The translations under genes and the position numbers were made by a program. A DNA stretch of 64,000 nucleotides from Sulfurimonas crateris (lineage in GTDB: Bacteria; Campylobacterota; Campylobacteria; Campylobacterales; Sulfurimonadaceae). The notes below the pieces were generated by a model. That model was not told where the DNA came from. It saw only the letters and a list, made by a program, of their open reading frames with translations, and made no database searches. Shown piece after piece: positions 14,739 through 23,937 of this stretch (position 1 is its first letter; the number at the start of each line of letters is the position of its first letter). The stretch lies in the NCBI RefSeq assembly GCF_005217605.1, contig NZ_SZPX01000005.1:124001-188000 (forward strand), written 5' to 3'.

Positions 14739-16559
14739 CTAATAAGACTCTTGCTTAAACTCTATTTGCGCACTTGCAAGCTCAACAACATTCGGGTCTA
14801 AAAGAACGGGAAAGACTTTTCTTACGGCATCAGTCACCCACTGCGGGTAGATTCTGAAGTTTAGTTTCACATTTACATGTAGAAATTTTTCTGTGCCTTT
14901 TGGCAGTTCAAACTTCTCGACTCTTCTCTCTCCTGCGGGTATTCTCGTATCGCTTAAAAGTGTTTTATACTTCCAAAAGAAGAGCCCGACAGGTTTGGAG
15001 TTCTCATCGCCGAAGACTTTTTGAAAGAGTCTGCTTCCATCCTCTATATTGCCGTCATCTTTGAGTTTCCCGCTTGAGAGGATGACCTTGCCCTCTCTGT
15101 CCTTGACCTCAACTTCAAGCCACAGCTCCCTAAAATCAGCAACACCCGTAGGGAGATGATGCCCTGCACCGATATTTTTAACACCTACTTCCAAGACTCC
15201 ATCTTTTATATCTACATCAAGCTTTGCCGAACTTCTTAGCAGCTGCAGGGTCTGCTCTTCATGCTCTTTGTCTCTAAGCCCTGCCAGAAAGTGGTTCGAG
15301 CCTGCAAAGTAGTGAACTTTAACATCATCCTTGAGAACACCGCCATCAGTTGAAACACCCTTTAGAGGTGCAAATTTTCCATCTTCTAAGTAGGTCATGT
15401 GGCAATCTACGCAAGTTTTGTGTTTAGTTTTATCATTTGGGTTGTTAAACGGCGACTTCTTCCACTCCTCGAACGTAGATACTATCTTTATGCCGTTTTG
15501 CGGGTGAAACTCATCATGACACGAAGCGCAGTAGCGGCTCTCATTATAAAACTCTTTTGAGTAGCTCTCTTTATGCACTTGAGGGTTTGCGTTGATAAGT
15601 TTTTCGCTAAACCAGCGCCCCAGATCCGAACTGGAATCCTCAAATGCGTACTTCTGCCTATCTAAAGAGACCCTAAAAGATGCGTTTCCTCTGCTTGAAG
15701 TATCAGTTATCTGATGGCACGTGATGCATGAGACACCCTCTTCAAGCCTGAAGTTATCATGCTCTTTAAAATCCGCAAGAAGTGTTTTTGCGCCCTTTTC
15801 AAAATGCTCATTACTTACAAAGTTACCATCCATAGCGTGCGTGCTTTTACCAAGTCCAACCGAGAGAGCACTTGGGTTGTGACACCCCATACACCATTTG
15901 CGAAACTCCTGCCCTTCGACTTCTCCTGCAAGCGTCTCCATGACCATATAGTAAGGGTTCGAGCCTGCAATATGTTTGTGGTTTGAGTTGCTCCACTGCT
16001 CAAATATCTCACTGTGACACGATTTGCATTTTGCCGAGGAAGTCCAATCCTCGCTGTGATAAGCCTCTCTTTTCTCCTCTATCTCCAAAAGAGAGAGCTC
16101 CGTGACCTTGCTGTATGAAATAGATGGATATGCAAGTAACACAGCACTAAGCAGAGCAAGCGACTGTGCGTTTTGACTCTTTGCTCTTATGATATGCCAC
16201 AGAAACAGAGCCGCTAAAGCGAGCGAACCGTAGAGATGAGTGTTAAAGGAGACTATCCCAAGCATATCTCCGCCGCGGTTACCGAGAAAAAAGAGATAAA
16301 CACCGCTAAGTGTGACCAAAACAAAAGCCAAAAGAAGAAGCCACCCCTCCGTGCTGTTTATCTTTTTTATAAAGAAGTATCTGCGGATGTGTTTATGTAT
16401 GAACGAGTCCATAAAAAAGAGCATTATCATGATAGAGCCTGCTATATGAAGAGGCTGAACGATCCTGAAGTTCTCCCAAGAGAGCTCAAATAGTTCATAC
16501 ATCAAAATACCGCTTACAAACATCATAAAAAGAGCAATTTTCACAAAGAGTCTTCTCAT
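14739..16559 (-). CDS. Membrane-anchored pentahaem cytochrome c
   Basis: A 606-aa protein. The first ~150 residues have about five hydrophobic helices with histidines, like a small cytochrome b/DUF4405 domain. The periplasmic part has five CxxCH sites at about 178, 223, 278, 344 and 383 (CKSCH, CMGCH, CITCH, CASCH, CVDCH), and a C-terminal beta-rich region of ~200 residues. The pattern fits a multihaem electron carrier or reductase of the cytochrome c554/NapC-client type, passing electrons between the quinone pool and the periplasm. It overlaps the CCP-like gene by 4 bp, so the two are coupled. Confidence 0.86.
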   Translation of the reverse strand: MRRLFVKIALFMMFVSGILMYELFELSWENFRIVQPLHIAGSIMIMLFFMDSFIHKHIRRYFFIKKINSTEGWLLLLAFVLVTLSGVYLFFLGNRGGDMLGIVSFNTHLYGSLALAALFLWHIIRAKSQNAQSLALLSAVLLAYPSISYSKVTELSLLEIEEKREAYHSEDWTSSAKCKSCHSEIFEQWSNSNHKHIAGSNPYYMVMETLAGEVEGQEFRKWCMGCHNPSALSVGLGKSTHAMDGNFVSNEHFEKGAKTLLADFKEHDNFRLEEGVSCITCHQITDTSSRGNASFRVSLDRQKYAFEDSSSDLGRWFSEKLINANPQVHKESYSKEFYNESRYCASCHDEFHPQNGIKIVSTFEEWKKSPFNNPNDKTKHKTCVDCHMTYLEDGKFAPLKGVSTDGGVLKDDVKVHYFAGSNHFLAGLRDKEHEEQTLQLLRSSAKLDVDIKDGVLEVGVKNIGAGHHLPTGVADFRELWLEVEVKDREGKVILSSGKLKDDGNIEDGSRLFQKVFGDENSKPVGLFFWKYKTLLSDTRIPAGERRVEKFELPKGTEKFLHVNVKLNFRIYPQWVTDAVRKVFPVLLDPNVVELASAQIEFKQESY

Positions 16560-17746
16560 TTTTGCTCCTTTTTATAATCTACGATCTCACCCTCTAAGGT
16601 TCTTAAAAATGCCACTATCTCATCTATCTGGCTCAGAGTCAAGTTGCGCCCCAGCTGATGTTTTGCCATGACATCTACCGCCTCTCTTATCTTTGCAACG
16701 GCTCCGTTATGAAAATAGGGGGATGTTTTTGTTACGTTTCTAAGTATGGGAACGCGGAAGAGATGTTCTTGATCTTTTCCCAAAAATCCGCCGCTGTTCT
16801 CAAATGGAAACTCTCTGTCAAGCCTCTTTATCTGTGGGAGTATCTCAAAGTTTGGCTCTATGTCATAGACATGGGCAAACTCTCTAAGCGGAAAACGCTG
16901 AATAGTCTGCCCGCCGAAAGTCACCCCGTTGTGACACCCTTTGCATCCAAAACTTATAAAATTTGCCAGACCTCTCTTTGCCTCATCGCTTATGGCATCG
17001 TTATCGCCCTCCAAAAACCTGTCGTAAGGCGCTCTGGTGACCAATGTTTTGACATAGGTCTCTATCGCTTTTGCCGCATTTTCAAACGACAGACCATCAT
17101 CAAACGCCTTATCAAACATCTCCCTGTACTTTGCGCTCTCATTTAGCCTGATCAGAAGCTCCTGAGGTTTTATGTTCATCTTGTAGTAAGCCTCAAAGGA
17201 GTTCATCGCCTGCTCTTTGATGCTGCCAACCTCGCCGCTCCATGTATAATACTTGGCAAAACCGACGTTGAAGATACTTTGAGTATTTAAAAGGTATGGA
17301 TGCATCGCTCCCGAATCGCCTTGAGCGAAGGTAAATCTGTCCACGCCGCTCTGGTCCTGCAGATGGCAGGCCGCGCAATCACTTATCTTTGTATCTTTTT
17401 GGGAGAGCATCTTAAGCATCGCGCCCCTGTTTTGAAGGTCCCGATCAAACGAGTGGCATGTGGCACAACTTGTAAGTCTGTTTTTTGAGAGGTTTGTATC
17501 GAAGAAGAGCTCTTCACCCAAAGCTATCTTTTCATAACTCATAGGGTTGGAAGCATCATCTACAAGCTCTAAAAGCTTCTCGTAGGTAGATGGGAAAGAG
17601 CCGTGCCCTTTGCTTAGAGCCATCTCTCTTAGCTCATTGTCGCTGTACTCTTTTATCTCTTTTTCAGTCGTTAAAACTGCTAACAAAAGAACTGTTATAA
17701 CAACCGTAAAAAAAATGGCGACTATGGTTAAGAGAAACTTTTTCAT
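16556..17746 (-). CDS. Cytochrome c peroxidase/MauG-family protein with three haem sites
   Basis: A 396-aa protein with an N-terminal membrane anchor (about residues 3-26), followed by a di-haem peroxidase domain. CxxCH motifs occur at 94 (CATCH), 124 (CAACH) and 268 (CKGCH); standard bacterial CCP has two, so the middle one is extra. Typical CCP landmarks are present: GEELFFDTNLSKN, FNVGF, PILRNVTKTSPYFHNGAV. It would reduce peroxide or oxidise a partner in the periplasm with electrons from the adjacent pentahaem cytochrome. The SDR gene lies 3 bp upstream in the same orientation. Confidence 0.87.
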   Translation of the reverse strand: MKKFLLTIVAIFFTVVITVLLLAVLTTEKEIKEYSDNELREMALSKGHGSFPSTYEKLLELVDDASNPMSYEKIALGEELFFDTNLSKNRLTSCATCHSFDRDLQNRGAMLKMLSQKDTKISDCAACHLQDQSGVDRFTFAQGDSGAMHPYLLNTQSIFNVGFAKYYTWSGEVGSIKEQAMNSFEAYYKMNIKPQELLIRLNESAKYREMFDKAFDDGLSFENAAKAIETYVKTLVTRAPYDRFLEGDNDAISDEAKRGLANFISFGCKGCHNGVTFGGQTIQRFPLREFAHVYDIEPNFEILPQIKRLDREFPFENSGGFLGKDQEHLFRVPILRNVTKTSPYFHNGAVAKIREAVDVMAKHQLGRNLTLSQIDEIVAFLRTLEGEIVDYKKEQK

Positions 17747-17749
17747 GCT

Positions 17750-18562
17750 CTATATGCCAAAAGTCTCTTTTACTTTTTGCTCAAATGCTTCATCGCTAAG
17801 CTCTTTTCTAAGAGGAACAAATGTTGTAGCTTCTACTCCAACAGGAACGGCGATCGGGGCATTTTCATTCTCTATTATCATCTTGATAGCATCGGCTATA
17901 GGCTGAGGCGAAGGTCCTTCGTTGATAGCTTTTGCAACGATAGGAACGAAATGAGCCACGACCTCTTTATATGGAGACTCTTCGCTTGTCGTCTTTGCGT
18001 TGGCAATAAGACCTTTTTTTACGAAGTTCGTGCCAAAGAGCCCTGACTGGATAGAGTGAACACGTATGCCAAAAGGGAGTGTCTCAAATCTAAGAGAGTC
18101 CACTATCCCCTCTACCGCATATTTTGAAGCGTTATAGTGTGAAAGCAGCGGTAAGCCCATCTTGCCCAAAAACGAACTGATGTTTATGATAACTCCGCTC
18201 TTTGCTTCTCTCATGTGCGGAAGAACTTCTCTGGTAGTTTTTATAAGTCCAAATACATTTACGTCAAACTGATTAAATATCTCCTCGTCAGTTCCGTCCT
18301 CCAATGTAGAGAGCAGACCGTAGCCCGCATTGTTAACAAGGACATCTATCTTTCCCTCGTTTGTAATGATAGTGTTGATAGCTTTTTTGATCGTGTCGGT
18401 TTTTGTAACGTCTATGTAGATATTTTTGAGACTGCCATCTCCAGGAGACGCGCCCTCATCTCTCGTACCTGCATAAACCGTGTATCCGTTATCGGAAAGA
18501 AGTTTTGCGCTAAGTGCACCCATTCCTGACGAGGCACCCGTGATTAGAACTACTTTTGACAT
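17750..18562 (-). CDS. Short-chain dehydrogenase/reductase
   Basis: A 270-aa classical SDR. The cofactor loop is TGASSGMGALSA (residues 7-18), NNAG lies near 86, and the catalytic Ser is in INISSFLGKMG with Tyr-x-x-x-Lys in YNASKYA. The GTRDEG segment after strand two suggests NADP(H). The substrate is unknown. It is first in a - strand operon with the CCP-like and pentahaem cytochrome genes. Its promoter faces hipB across a 279-bp AT-rich gap. Confidence 0.9.
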   Translation of the reverse strand: MSKVVLITGASSGMGALSAKLLSDNGYTVYAGTRDEGASPGDGSLKNIYIDVTKTDTIKKAINTIITNEGKIDVLVNNAGYGLLSTLEDGTDEEIFNQFDVNVFGLIKTTREVLPHMREAKSGVIINISSFLGKMGLPLLSHYNASKYAVEGIVDSLRFETLPFGIRVHSIQSGLFGTNFVKKGLIANAKTTSEESPYKEVVAHFVPIVAKAINEGPSPQPIADAIKMIIENENAPIAVPVGVEATTFVPLRKELSDEAFEQKVKETFGI

Positions 18563-18742
18563 TATCTGCTCCTTTTTTTACACTTAGTATATGCAAAAAA
18601 AGGGTGTCAAACAATGACATAGAACAAGAAAGTAGTTTTTTTCTTCCTTAAAAAAAGATAATAATTCATACACGTGTGTATAATTTAGATTATAATACAC
18701 TAAGTATACTTTAAGCAAATACTTATATTTACAATCCTATAT

Positions 18743-18821
18743 TTACAATATATTGTAATAAAACAATAAAATACTAAAGTAATTTGCATAATATTTATAT
18801 AATTTACTATATAATGTAAAT
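18743..18821. promoter_or_regulatory. hipBST promoter region with operator-like dyads
   Basis: Upstream of hipB are a perfect 16-bp palindrome TTACAATATATTGTAA (18743-18758), another TTTACAAT half-site just before it, and a dyad ATTTAC-N8-GTAAAT at 18802-18821 that encloses a TATAAT -10 element (18810-18815). The shared TTTAC/GTAAA half-sites suggest binding by the HipB dimer, giving autorepression. The rest of the gap back to 18563 is AT-rich, with AAGTATACTT and CACGTG palindromes of unknown use. Confidence 0.6.
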
Positions 18822-18841
18822 ATTTTTTTTAGGATATTTCA

Positions 18842-19054
18842 ATGAATTTAAAATCTTTAATCGGTTCAGCAATCAAAAACAGAAGAAAAGAGTTAAAAAT
18901 TGCTCAGGCTGACCTTCAAGACTATGCTGAGATTGGTTCAACGGCTCTATCTAATCTTGAGCAGGGTAAAGCCAATATTTCCATAGATAAACTGGAAAAA
19001 ATTCTTGAAGTTTTAGGTTTAGAATTAGTAATAAAAGTCAAAACAAAAGGGTAG
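18842..19054 (+). CDS. hipB: HipB-like antitoxin, XRE-family DNA-binding protein
   Basis: A 70-aa helix-turn-helix protein of the XRE/Cro type: IGSAIKNRRKELKIAQADLQDYAEIGSTALSNLEQGKANISIDKLEKILEVLG covers all five helices, in segments typical of HipB. It is short and lacks an extended C-terminal tail. In HipBST systems HipB binds the operator and joins the repressor complex, while HipS neutralises the kinase. The ATG follows AGGATATTTC. It is first of three tightly spaced genes. Confidence 0.9.
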   Translation: MNLKSLIGSAIKNRRKELKIAQADLQDYAEIGSTALSNLEQGKANISIDKLEKILEVLGLELVIKVKTKG

Positions 19055-19059
19055 TATAG

Positions 19060-19380
19060 ATGCAAAAAGGCATAGTATATAAAAATAAACTCCCTATTGG
19101 TGAGCTTAGTAGAAATGATAAAGGGTTATATGAATTTTTTTATTACGAAGATTATCTTCAGTCTGAAAATCCAAGTGCAATTTCAGTCAATTTGCCATTA
19201 AAAAAAGAACTCTTTGTATCTAAAATACTATTTCCCTTCTTTTTTAATTTGCTTTCAGAAGGAAACTTAAAATCAATGCAGTGTCGTGAATTAAAGATTG
19301 ATGAGGATGATAATTTTACAAGATTATTAAAAACTACACAAGAGAATACAATCGGTGCAGTTACCGTTGAAGAGGTATAA
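19060..19380 (+). CDS. hipS: HipS-like protein (stand-alone HipA N-subdomain 1)
   Basis: A 106-aa protein matching the N-terminal subdomain of HipA kinases (GELSRNDKGLYEFFYYEDYL, AISVNLPLKKE, FFFNLLSEGN). In ordinary HipA this region is fused to the kinase; here it is a separate gene just before the kinase. That arrangement and gene order (HTH, small domain, kinase) match the tripartite HipBST toxin-antitoxin systems, in which HipS is the antitoxin. It lies 5 bp after hipB and abuts the kinase ATG. Confidence 0.88.
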   Translation: MQKGIVYKNKLPIGELSRNDKGLYEFFYYEDYLQSENPSAISVNLPLKKELFVSKILFPFFFNLLSEGNLKSMQCRELKIDEDDNFTRLLKTTQENTIGAVTVEEV

Positions 19381-20439
19381 ATGAGATGCTACGGCTGCTT
19401 AAAAGATATAGATAAAGGCTTGTACTATTGCCCAAAATGCAAAAGTAATCTTTTTGACGGCAAGAGTATGAAACCTTTAAACTTTGACAAAACGGAATTC
19501 TATAGAATCAGAGGCGAAATGTCTGAAAAAATGTCTATCTCCGGTGTACAGGACAAAATATCTCTTAGCTTTAACAGTAACAATGAGCTAGTGCCTACAA
19601 ATAAGGATGGAAGGTATATCTTAAAGCCTATACCAAGAGAGCATGACAATACAGTAAACTTAGAAGACATTGTACAAAACGAACACCTAAGTATGCAGAT
19701 ATCATCTCAGATATTCAAAATAAATACGGCACATAATGCTCTTATTGAGTTTAGTGATGGAGAACTTGCATACATAACTAAAAGGTTTGATTACTCTCTT
19801 AATTACTCAGAGAAAAAGATTGTGAAAGTGGATCAAGAAGATTTTGCATCTGTGCTTGAATATACCTCGGAAAATCATTCAAAAGCGTATAAATATGAAT
19901 CTAGCTACGAAGAGTGTGCATTAAAAATAAAAGAAGTCGTAGCTGCTTATATCCCTGCACTTGAAGACTTTTATAAAAGAGTTGTACTTAACTATCTTAT
20001 TGGAAATGCAGATGCTCATTTGAAAAACTTTTCAATAATTCGAGATGTGGACAGAGCTGATTACTCACTATCTCCAAACTATGATATTCTCTACACAAAA
20101 TATCATTTACCAAAAGAAGACGCTACTATGGGGCTAGAGTTATTTAAAGAACATGAAACAAATACTTTTGGGGCAATGGGTTATTATACATTAGAAGATT
20201 TTGAACTCTTTGCTGAAATGATTGGCATAAAACAAAAAAGGCTAGAGAAGATATACAAAGTTATTCTTACAAGCCGCAAACAAGTACATGATTTAATAGA
20301 CAGCTCTTACATGAGTAACACAGCAAAAGAGTCCTATAAAGAGAGCTACGAAACTAGATTGAATAGGTGCCTATTTTATTATATTGACACTTATCCTTTT
20401 AGAAGTTTTGCACAAGATACAATTAAAAAATATTTGTGA
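19381..20439 (+). CDS. hipT: HipT-like Ser/Thr kinase toxin with N-terminal zinc ribbon
   Basis: A 352-aa HipA-family kinase without the N-subdomain. It begins with a probable zinc ribbon (C3-x2-C6-x10-C17-x2-C20). The ATP-binding loop is SISGVQDKISLSF, the catalytic loop is IGNADAHLKNFSI, and the metal-binding Asp lies in SPNYDILYT. In the family such kinases phosphorylate an aminoacyl-tRNA synthetase (GltX for HipA, TrpS for HipT) and stop growth. The target here is not readable. The gene ends 21 bp before the convergent argJ stop. Confidence 0.9.
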   Translation: MRCYGCLKDIDKGLYYCPKCKSNLFDGKSMKPLNFDKTEFYRIRGEMSEKMSISGVQDKISLSFNSNNELVPTNKDGRYILKPIPREHDNTVNLEDIVQNEHLSMQISSQIFKINTAHNALIEFSDGELAYITKRFDYSLNYSEKKIVKVDQEDFASVLEYTSENHSKAYKYESSYEECALKIKEVVAAYIPALEDFYKRVVLNYLIGNADAHLKNFSIIRDVDRADYSLSPNYDILYTKYHLPKEDATMGLELFKEHETNTFGAMGYYTLEDFELFAEMIGIKQKRLEKIYKVILTSRKQVHDLIDSSYMSNTAKESYKESYETRLNRCLFYYIDTYPFRSFAQDTIKKYL

Positions 20440-20460
20440 TTTTGTTCTTGTAAATGACAA

Positions 20461-21639
20461 TTAAGTTCTATAATCCGCGTTGATCTTTACGTACTCATGT
20501 CCTAAATCGCATCCGTACGCTTTGAAGCTTCCTTCGCCTATGCCTAGGTCGCAAGAGATAGTGAACTTTTTATGCTGCATCACTACAGCGCACTTCTTCT
20601 CCATCTCGGCGTCAAAAAGAATCTCTCCTCTGTCATAAACGCAAAAATTGTCAAATGAGATTTTTAACTTCTCTTCATAAGCTTCAACTCCGCTTGCACC
20701 AACTGTTGAAGCGATTCTTCCCCAGTTTGGGTCTTCGCCAAATAGCGCGGTTTTTACTAACAGTGAATCGGAAAGGGCTTTAGCGGCAATCTCTGCCTCT
20801 GCGTCATCTTTTGCACCCGTTACTTTGTAGGTTACAAGCTTTGTCGCGCCCTCGCCGTCACGAACCATCTCAAGTGCCAAAAAGTGCATTACTTTAAAGA
20901 GCGCCTCTTTAAAAGCCTCTCTCTCATACGCACCGCTTCTGCCGTTTGAGAGCACCAGAACTGTGTCGTTTGTAGAAGTGTCGCCGTCAACGCTTATTGC
21001 GTTAAATGTGGTTTTTACAACATCATCAAGCAGCTCTTGCATCTCGCTTTTACTTACTTTTGCATCTGTAGTTATGAAACAGAGCATCGTTGCCATGGCA
21101 GGGTTTATCATCCCCGCACCCTTTGCGATAGCTCCTATGTTAAAACTGCTTCCATCATCCAGAGCAACCTTGAAAGCTACCTCTTTTGCAAATGTATCGG
21201 TTGTCATTATCGCTTTTGAAGCAGATGCAGAATCTCTTTTTGTTAAATCAAAAAGTTTCATCCCCTCAATTATTTTTGCTTTTGGAAGTCTTACTCCGAT
21301 AACGCCGGTTGAGCTCATAATAGGATTTTTAACACCTGATTGGCAGTTAGAGAGAACCTCATTTATATCTTCAACTCCCGCTTTGCCGGTCATTGCGTTT
21401 GCATTTTTTGAGTTGATTAGAACAAAGTTTGTCTTAAACTCACCCATTAAGCGAAAATGCTTTATAGGAGCCGCGTACATCTTGTTCGTAGTAAAAACGG
21501 ATGCTACTTCGCACTCATCTTCACTGTATATGAACGCCATATCTTTGGCGCCCTCTTTTTTAAGACCTGCGCTTACACCGTCTGCAAAAAAACCTTCACT
21601 TGCGCAAACCCCGCCTTGTGAATAAAGTATATTATACAA
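20461..21639 (-). CDS. argJ: Bifunctional glutamate N-acetyltransferase/N-acetylglutamate synthase
   Basis: A 392-aa ArgJ, which moves the acetyl group from N-acetylornithine to glutamate in the cyclic arginine pathway. Family landmarks are [33 protein letters not shown] and [16 protein letters not shown], with the self-cleaving nucleophile Thr in the MATML segment, then [16 protein letters not shown] and the cytosolic C-terminus. The length is normal. Its start overlaps the end of the channel gene upstream by 8 bp. Confidence 0.95.
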   Translation of the reverse strand: MYNILYSQGGVCASEGFFADGVSAGLKKEGAKDMAFIYSEDECEVASVFTTNKMYAAPIKHFRLMGEFKTNFVLINSKNANAMTGKAGVEDINEVLSNCQSGVKNPIMSSTGVIGVRLPKAKIIEGMKLFDLTKRDSASASKAIMTTDTFAKEVAFKVALDDGSSFNIGAIAKGAGMINPAMATMLCFITTDAKVSKSEMQELLDDVVKTTFNAISVDGDTSTNDTVLVLSNGRSGAYEREAFKEALFKVMHFLALEMVRDGEGATKLVTYKVTGAKDDAEAEIAAKALSDSLLVKTALFGEDPNWGRIASTVGASGVEAYEEKLKISFDNFCVYDRGEILFDAEMEKKCAVVMQHKKFTISCDLGIGEGSFKAYGCDLGHEYVKINADYRT

Positions 21640-22768
21640 ATTTAAGCTCCTTTGGCTTATCTCTTCTTCTTAGTAGCTCTTTGGTAATATTGATACCGTG
21701 CTGCGTTCCTATGACAAGAAGCTTACACTCACTGGTGATAAGCACGTCGCCCTTTGGCATGGTCACGAACTTTCCGTCTTTTTTGGTAATACCCACGATC
21801 GAAGTATTTGTTATCTCTCTAATATGGGTCTCTTTTAGCTTCTTAAGAACCGCCCAGCTATATTTTGGCACCTCAATCTCTTCCATATCAAGAGGATTAT
21901 CGCTCTTATACAAAAACTCCTCCAAGAGGTTTTCCATATCGGGGCGTGCCGCCATAGCGCTTACTCTTTGAGCGGTGAGCTTTGTAGGTGATACCACGGT
22001 GTCAGCTCCGAGTTTTTTCAACTTGTCAACATCGCTCACACTCTCTGCCGAAGAGATAACATAGTATGGTCTTGGGAGAGAGTGCTCTTTTTCAAAGAGT
22101 CTGACCGAAGCTATAAGAGCGATATTGTCAGATATTGTATTGGAGAGAGTAATAAGCCCTTTTGCAGATGAGAGATGTGCTTTTAACATAGTAAGCTCAG
22201 CATGCGGCTCAGCCTTTAAATATGTCGTATAGTTGTGCTCTTCTGCCCACTGATGTATCTCTTCACGCGGATCGACCACGACAAAAGGTATATGATTTTT
22301 TCTCAGCTCCTTGGTCACTTCTAGAGTATATTCATTGTGATAACATACTACGAAGTGTCTTTTTAGCCTTGCTATACTGTAGAGCATTCTTCTCTCCTTT
22401 ACAATTCTTCTAAGATTTCCCTTTCCCACAACATCTACTACGATACCGATTGCAAGGGTAAATACGGTAAAACCCAAAATGATAAGGGTTACCGTAAATA
22501 TCTGTCCGGCTGCTGAAAATTCGCCCTCTTTTAAGGAGCCAAATCCAACAGTAGTAAAGGTGTATCCTGCCTGAAAAATTGCATCCATTATGGTGTAATC
22601 TTCAATATAGATATAACCTATAGTTCCTATAAGCATAAGCAGCTGGACTAATATCAGTGGTGTTCTAAAAGGTAAAAATTGGGAATAGAGCTCGCTATTG
22701 AGCGTTACGTGTGGTTTGGGAGATGACTCCCAGTGTAGAAATTTTCGAATCTTCTCTAAGAGATTCAA
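21632..22768 (-). CDS. Potassium channel with RCK/TrkA-N and TrkA-C domains
   Basis: A 378-aa ion channel: two transmembrane helices flank a pore loop with selectivity filter TTVGFGS (about residues 72-78), followed by a Rossmann RCK domain ([25 protein letters not shown]) and a C-terminal TrkA-C part ([22 protein letters not shown]). The Gly-Phe-Gly filter fits prokaryotic K+ channels. It would gate K+ flow in response to a nucleotide or ion bound to RCK. It lies 18 bp downstream of rpmB. Confidence 0.92.
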   Translation of the reverse strand: MNLLEKIRKFLHWESSPKPHVTLNSELYSQFLPFRTPLILVQLLMLIGTIGYIYIEDYTIMDAIFQAGYTFTTVGFGSLKEGEFSAAGQIFTVTLIILGFTVFTLAIGIVVDVVGKGNLRRIVKERRMLYSIARLKRHFVVCYHNEYTLEVTKELRKNHIPFVVVDPREEIHQWAEEHNYTTYLKAEPHAELTMLKAHLSSAKGLITLSNTISDNIALIASVRLFEKEHSLPRPYYVISSAESVSDVDKLKKLGADTVVSPTKLTAQRVSAMAARPDMENLLEEFLYKSDNPLDMEEIEVPKYSWAVLKKLKETHIREITNTSIVGITKKDGKFVTMPKGDVLITSECKLLVIGTQHGINITKELLRRRDKPKELKFV

Positions 22769-22786
22769 GCTAATTTCCTGCTCTGC

Positions 22787-22975
22787 TTAAGAGTTTTTCT
22801 TAAGTGTGCGCAACTCTCTCGCAGAGATTTTAACCTTTTGAGTCGTACCATCATCTAAAGTGATGCGTACTGTTCTAAGGTTTAACAAAAAACGACGTTT
22901 AGTTCTATTTTTAGCGTGAGAAACATTGTTTCCGCTCATTGGGCCTTTGCCGCTGATAGCACATCTTCTTGCCAT
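22787..22975 (-). CDS. rpmB: 50S ribosomal protein L28
   Basis: A 62-aa bL28 with the canonical start [21 protein letters not shown] and [15 protein letters not shown] chose the ATG at 22975, behind AAGGAAGC. The open frame extends 19 codons further upstream, but that stretch contains the promoter and has no family similarity. Housekeeping gene heading the rpmB, channel, argJ run. Confidence 0.96.
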   Translation of the reverse strand: MARRCAISGKGPMSGNNVSHAKNRTKRRFLLNLRTVRITLDDGTTQKVKISARELRTLKKNS

Positions 22976-23012
22976 ACTAGCTTCCTTGTGTTTAGGTTTA
23001 TTAAAGTTGCGA

Positions 23013-23018
23013 ATTATA
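23013..23018 (-). promoter_or_regulatory. -10 element for rpmB
   Basis: On the - strand a TATAAT lies about 38 bp upstream of the rpmB ATG, with TTGTTTAG about 17 bp further upstream acting as a plausible -35. Confidence 0.6.
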
Positions 23019-23058
23019 GCAAGCCTAAACAAAACTTCTGCTTAAGTAAAGCCGTAAC

Positions 23059-23083
23059 AAAAAGGGCTTGAAAAACCCTTTTA
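23059..23083. terminator. Rho-independent terminator-like hairpin between rpmB and HDOD genes
   Basis: AAAAGGG, 9-nt loop, CCCTTTT with T-rich flanks on both strands. It lies between two divergent genes, so it ends neither of them. It may insulate the two promoters or be left from a lost gene. Confidence 0.5.
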
Positions 23084-23139
23084 TATTTGTTTTATGCGTT
23101 TATAGATAGAATAAACAAAATTAATAATATGCAGAGACT

Positions 23140-23937
23140 ATGGTAACAAAAGAAAAGATTGATAGCTTCATAGAGAAGATCCCGCCTGCTCCTAAAGTCC
23201 TGAACGAGACATTTGCACTGCTTAGAGCTGGCGAGCTTACAAAGGCGGCGAAGGTGGCAGAGGGCGATCTGGCGCTAAAATCATATCTCAAGAATATAGT
23301 CAACAAGCCAATATACGGGTTTGCCAATGAAGTAAGCGAAATAGGGCAAATATTTGGCATACTCGGTGTCTCACTTGCGAGACAGAGCGTCTACAACTAT
23401 ATGATATCTCTTCTAAGCCCCAAAGATTGGAGCCTCTTTAAACTTAACTCTCACCTCTTTTATGAACTTCAGGCAAACCTATCCAAAAAGTGGCAGATGA
23501 TCCTTGAACATCTAAAGGTAGAAGACAAAGAGACATACGATGCCATAACGCTTCTTCCTGCCAGCATAATCGTAGCAGAAGCTCTTTTTAAAGAGAAAAT
23601 AGATGACGTGAATCTTTTAAGAAGTACAAAAGCGATAGATTACAACACAATTCTAAAGCGTCTTTGCGGAGTAGATCTTTTTGACATCTGCTCCCAGATC
23701 GCTCAAAAATGGGAAATGAACAGTGACATCTCCAAGGTAGTTCAAGCAGCCTCGGGTGTAAAACCGTCACGTGATGAAAAGATAGATCAACTAGGAAAAT
23801 GGATGCACCTTCTGCTCTTTTACGAACTCTCAAACCCGCTCTTTATCAAAGCCGGTCTTAATGATTTTATAGATTTTCAGATCGAATATATCGGGGATAT
23901 ATACGAAGAGTTCTCCTCGCTGATGGAGATAGAATGA
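23140..23937 (+). CDS. HDOD domain protein
   Basis: A 265-aa protein with an HDOD fold: FIEKIPPAPKVLNETFALL and GDLALKSYLKNIVNKPIYGFANEVSEIGQIFGILGVSLARQSVYNYM follow the family's opening helices and the conserved I-x-x-I-G-x-x-x-L run. HDOD proteins are non-catalytic relatives of HD domains used in signalling, often next to chemotaxis or c-di-GMP genes. The stop overlaps the CheX-like gene by 4 bp, so the two probably act together. Confidence 0.82.
   Translation: MVTKEKIDSFIEKIPPAPKVLNETFALLRAGELTKAAKVAEGDLALKSYLKNIVNKPIYGFANEVSEIGQIFGILGVSLARQSVYNYMISLLSPKDWSLFKLNSHLFYELQANLSKKWQMILEHLKVEDKETYDAITLLPASIIVAEALFKEKIDDVNLLRSTKAIDYNTILKRLCGVDLFDICSQIAQKWEMNSDISKVVQAASGVKPSRDEKIDQLGKWMHLLLFYELSNPLFIKAGLNDFIDFQIEYIGDIYEEFSSLMEIE

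Noticed and set aside
20963-21625. A 220-codon frame antisense to argJ
   Set aside because: argJ is clear along its full length; the antisense frame follows from its codon use.
22976-23032. N-terminal extension of L28
   Set aside because: It includes the TATAAT promoter and would add residues not found in the family.
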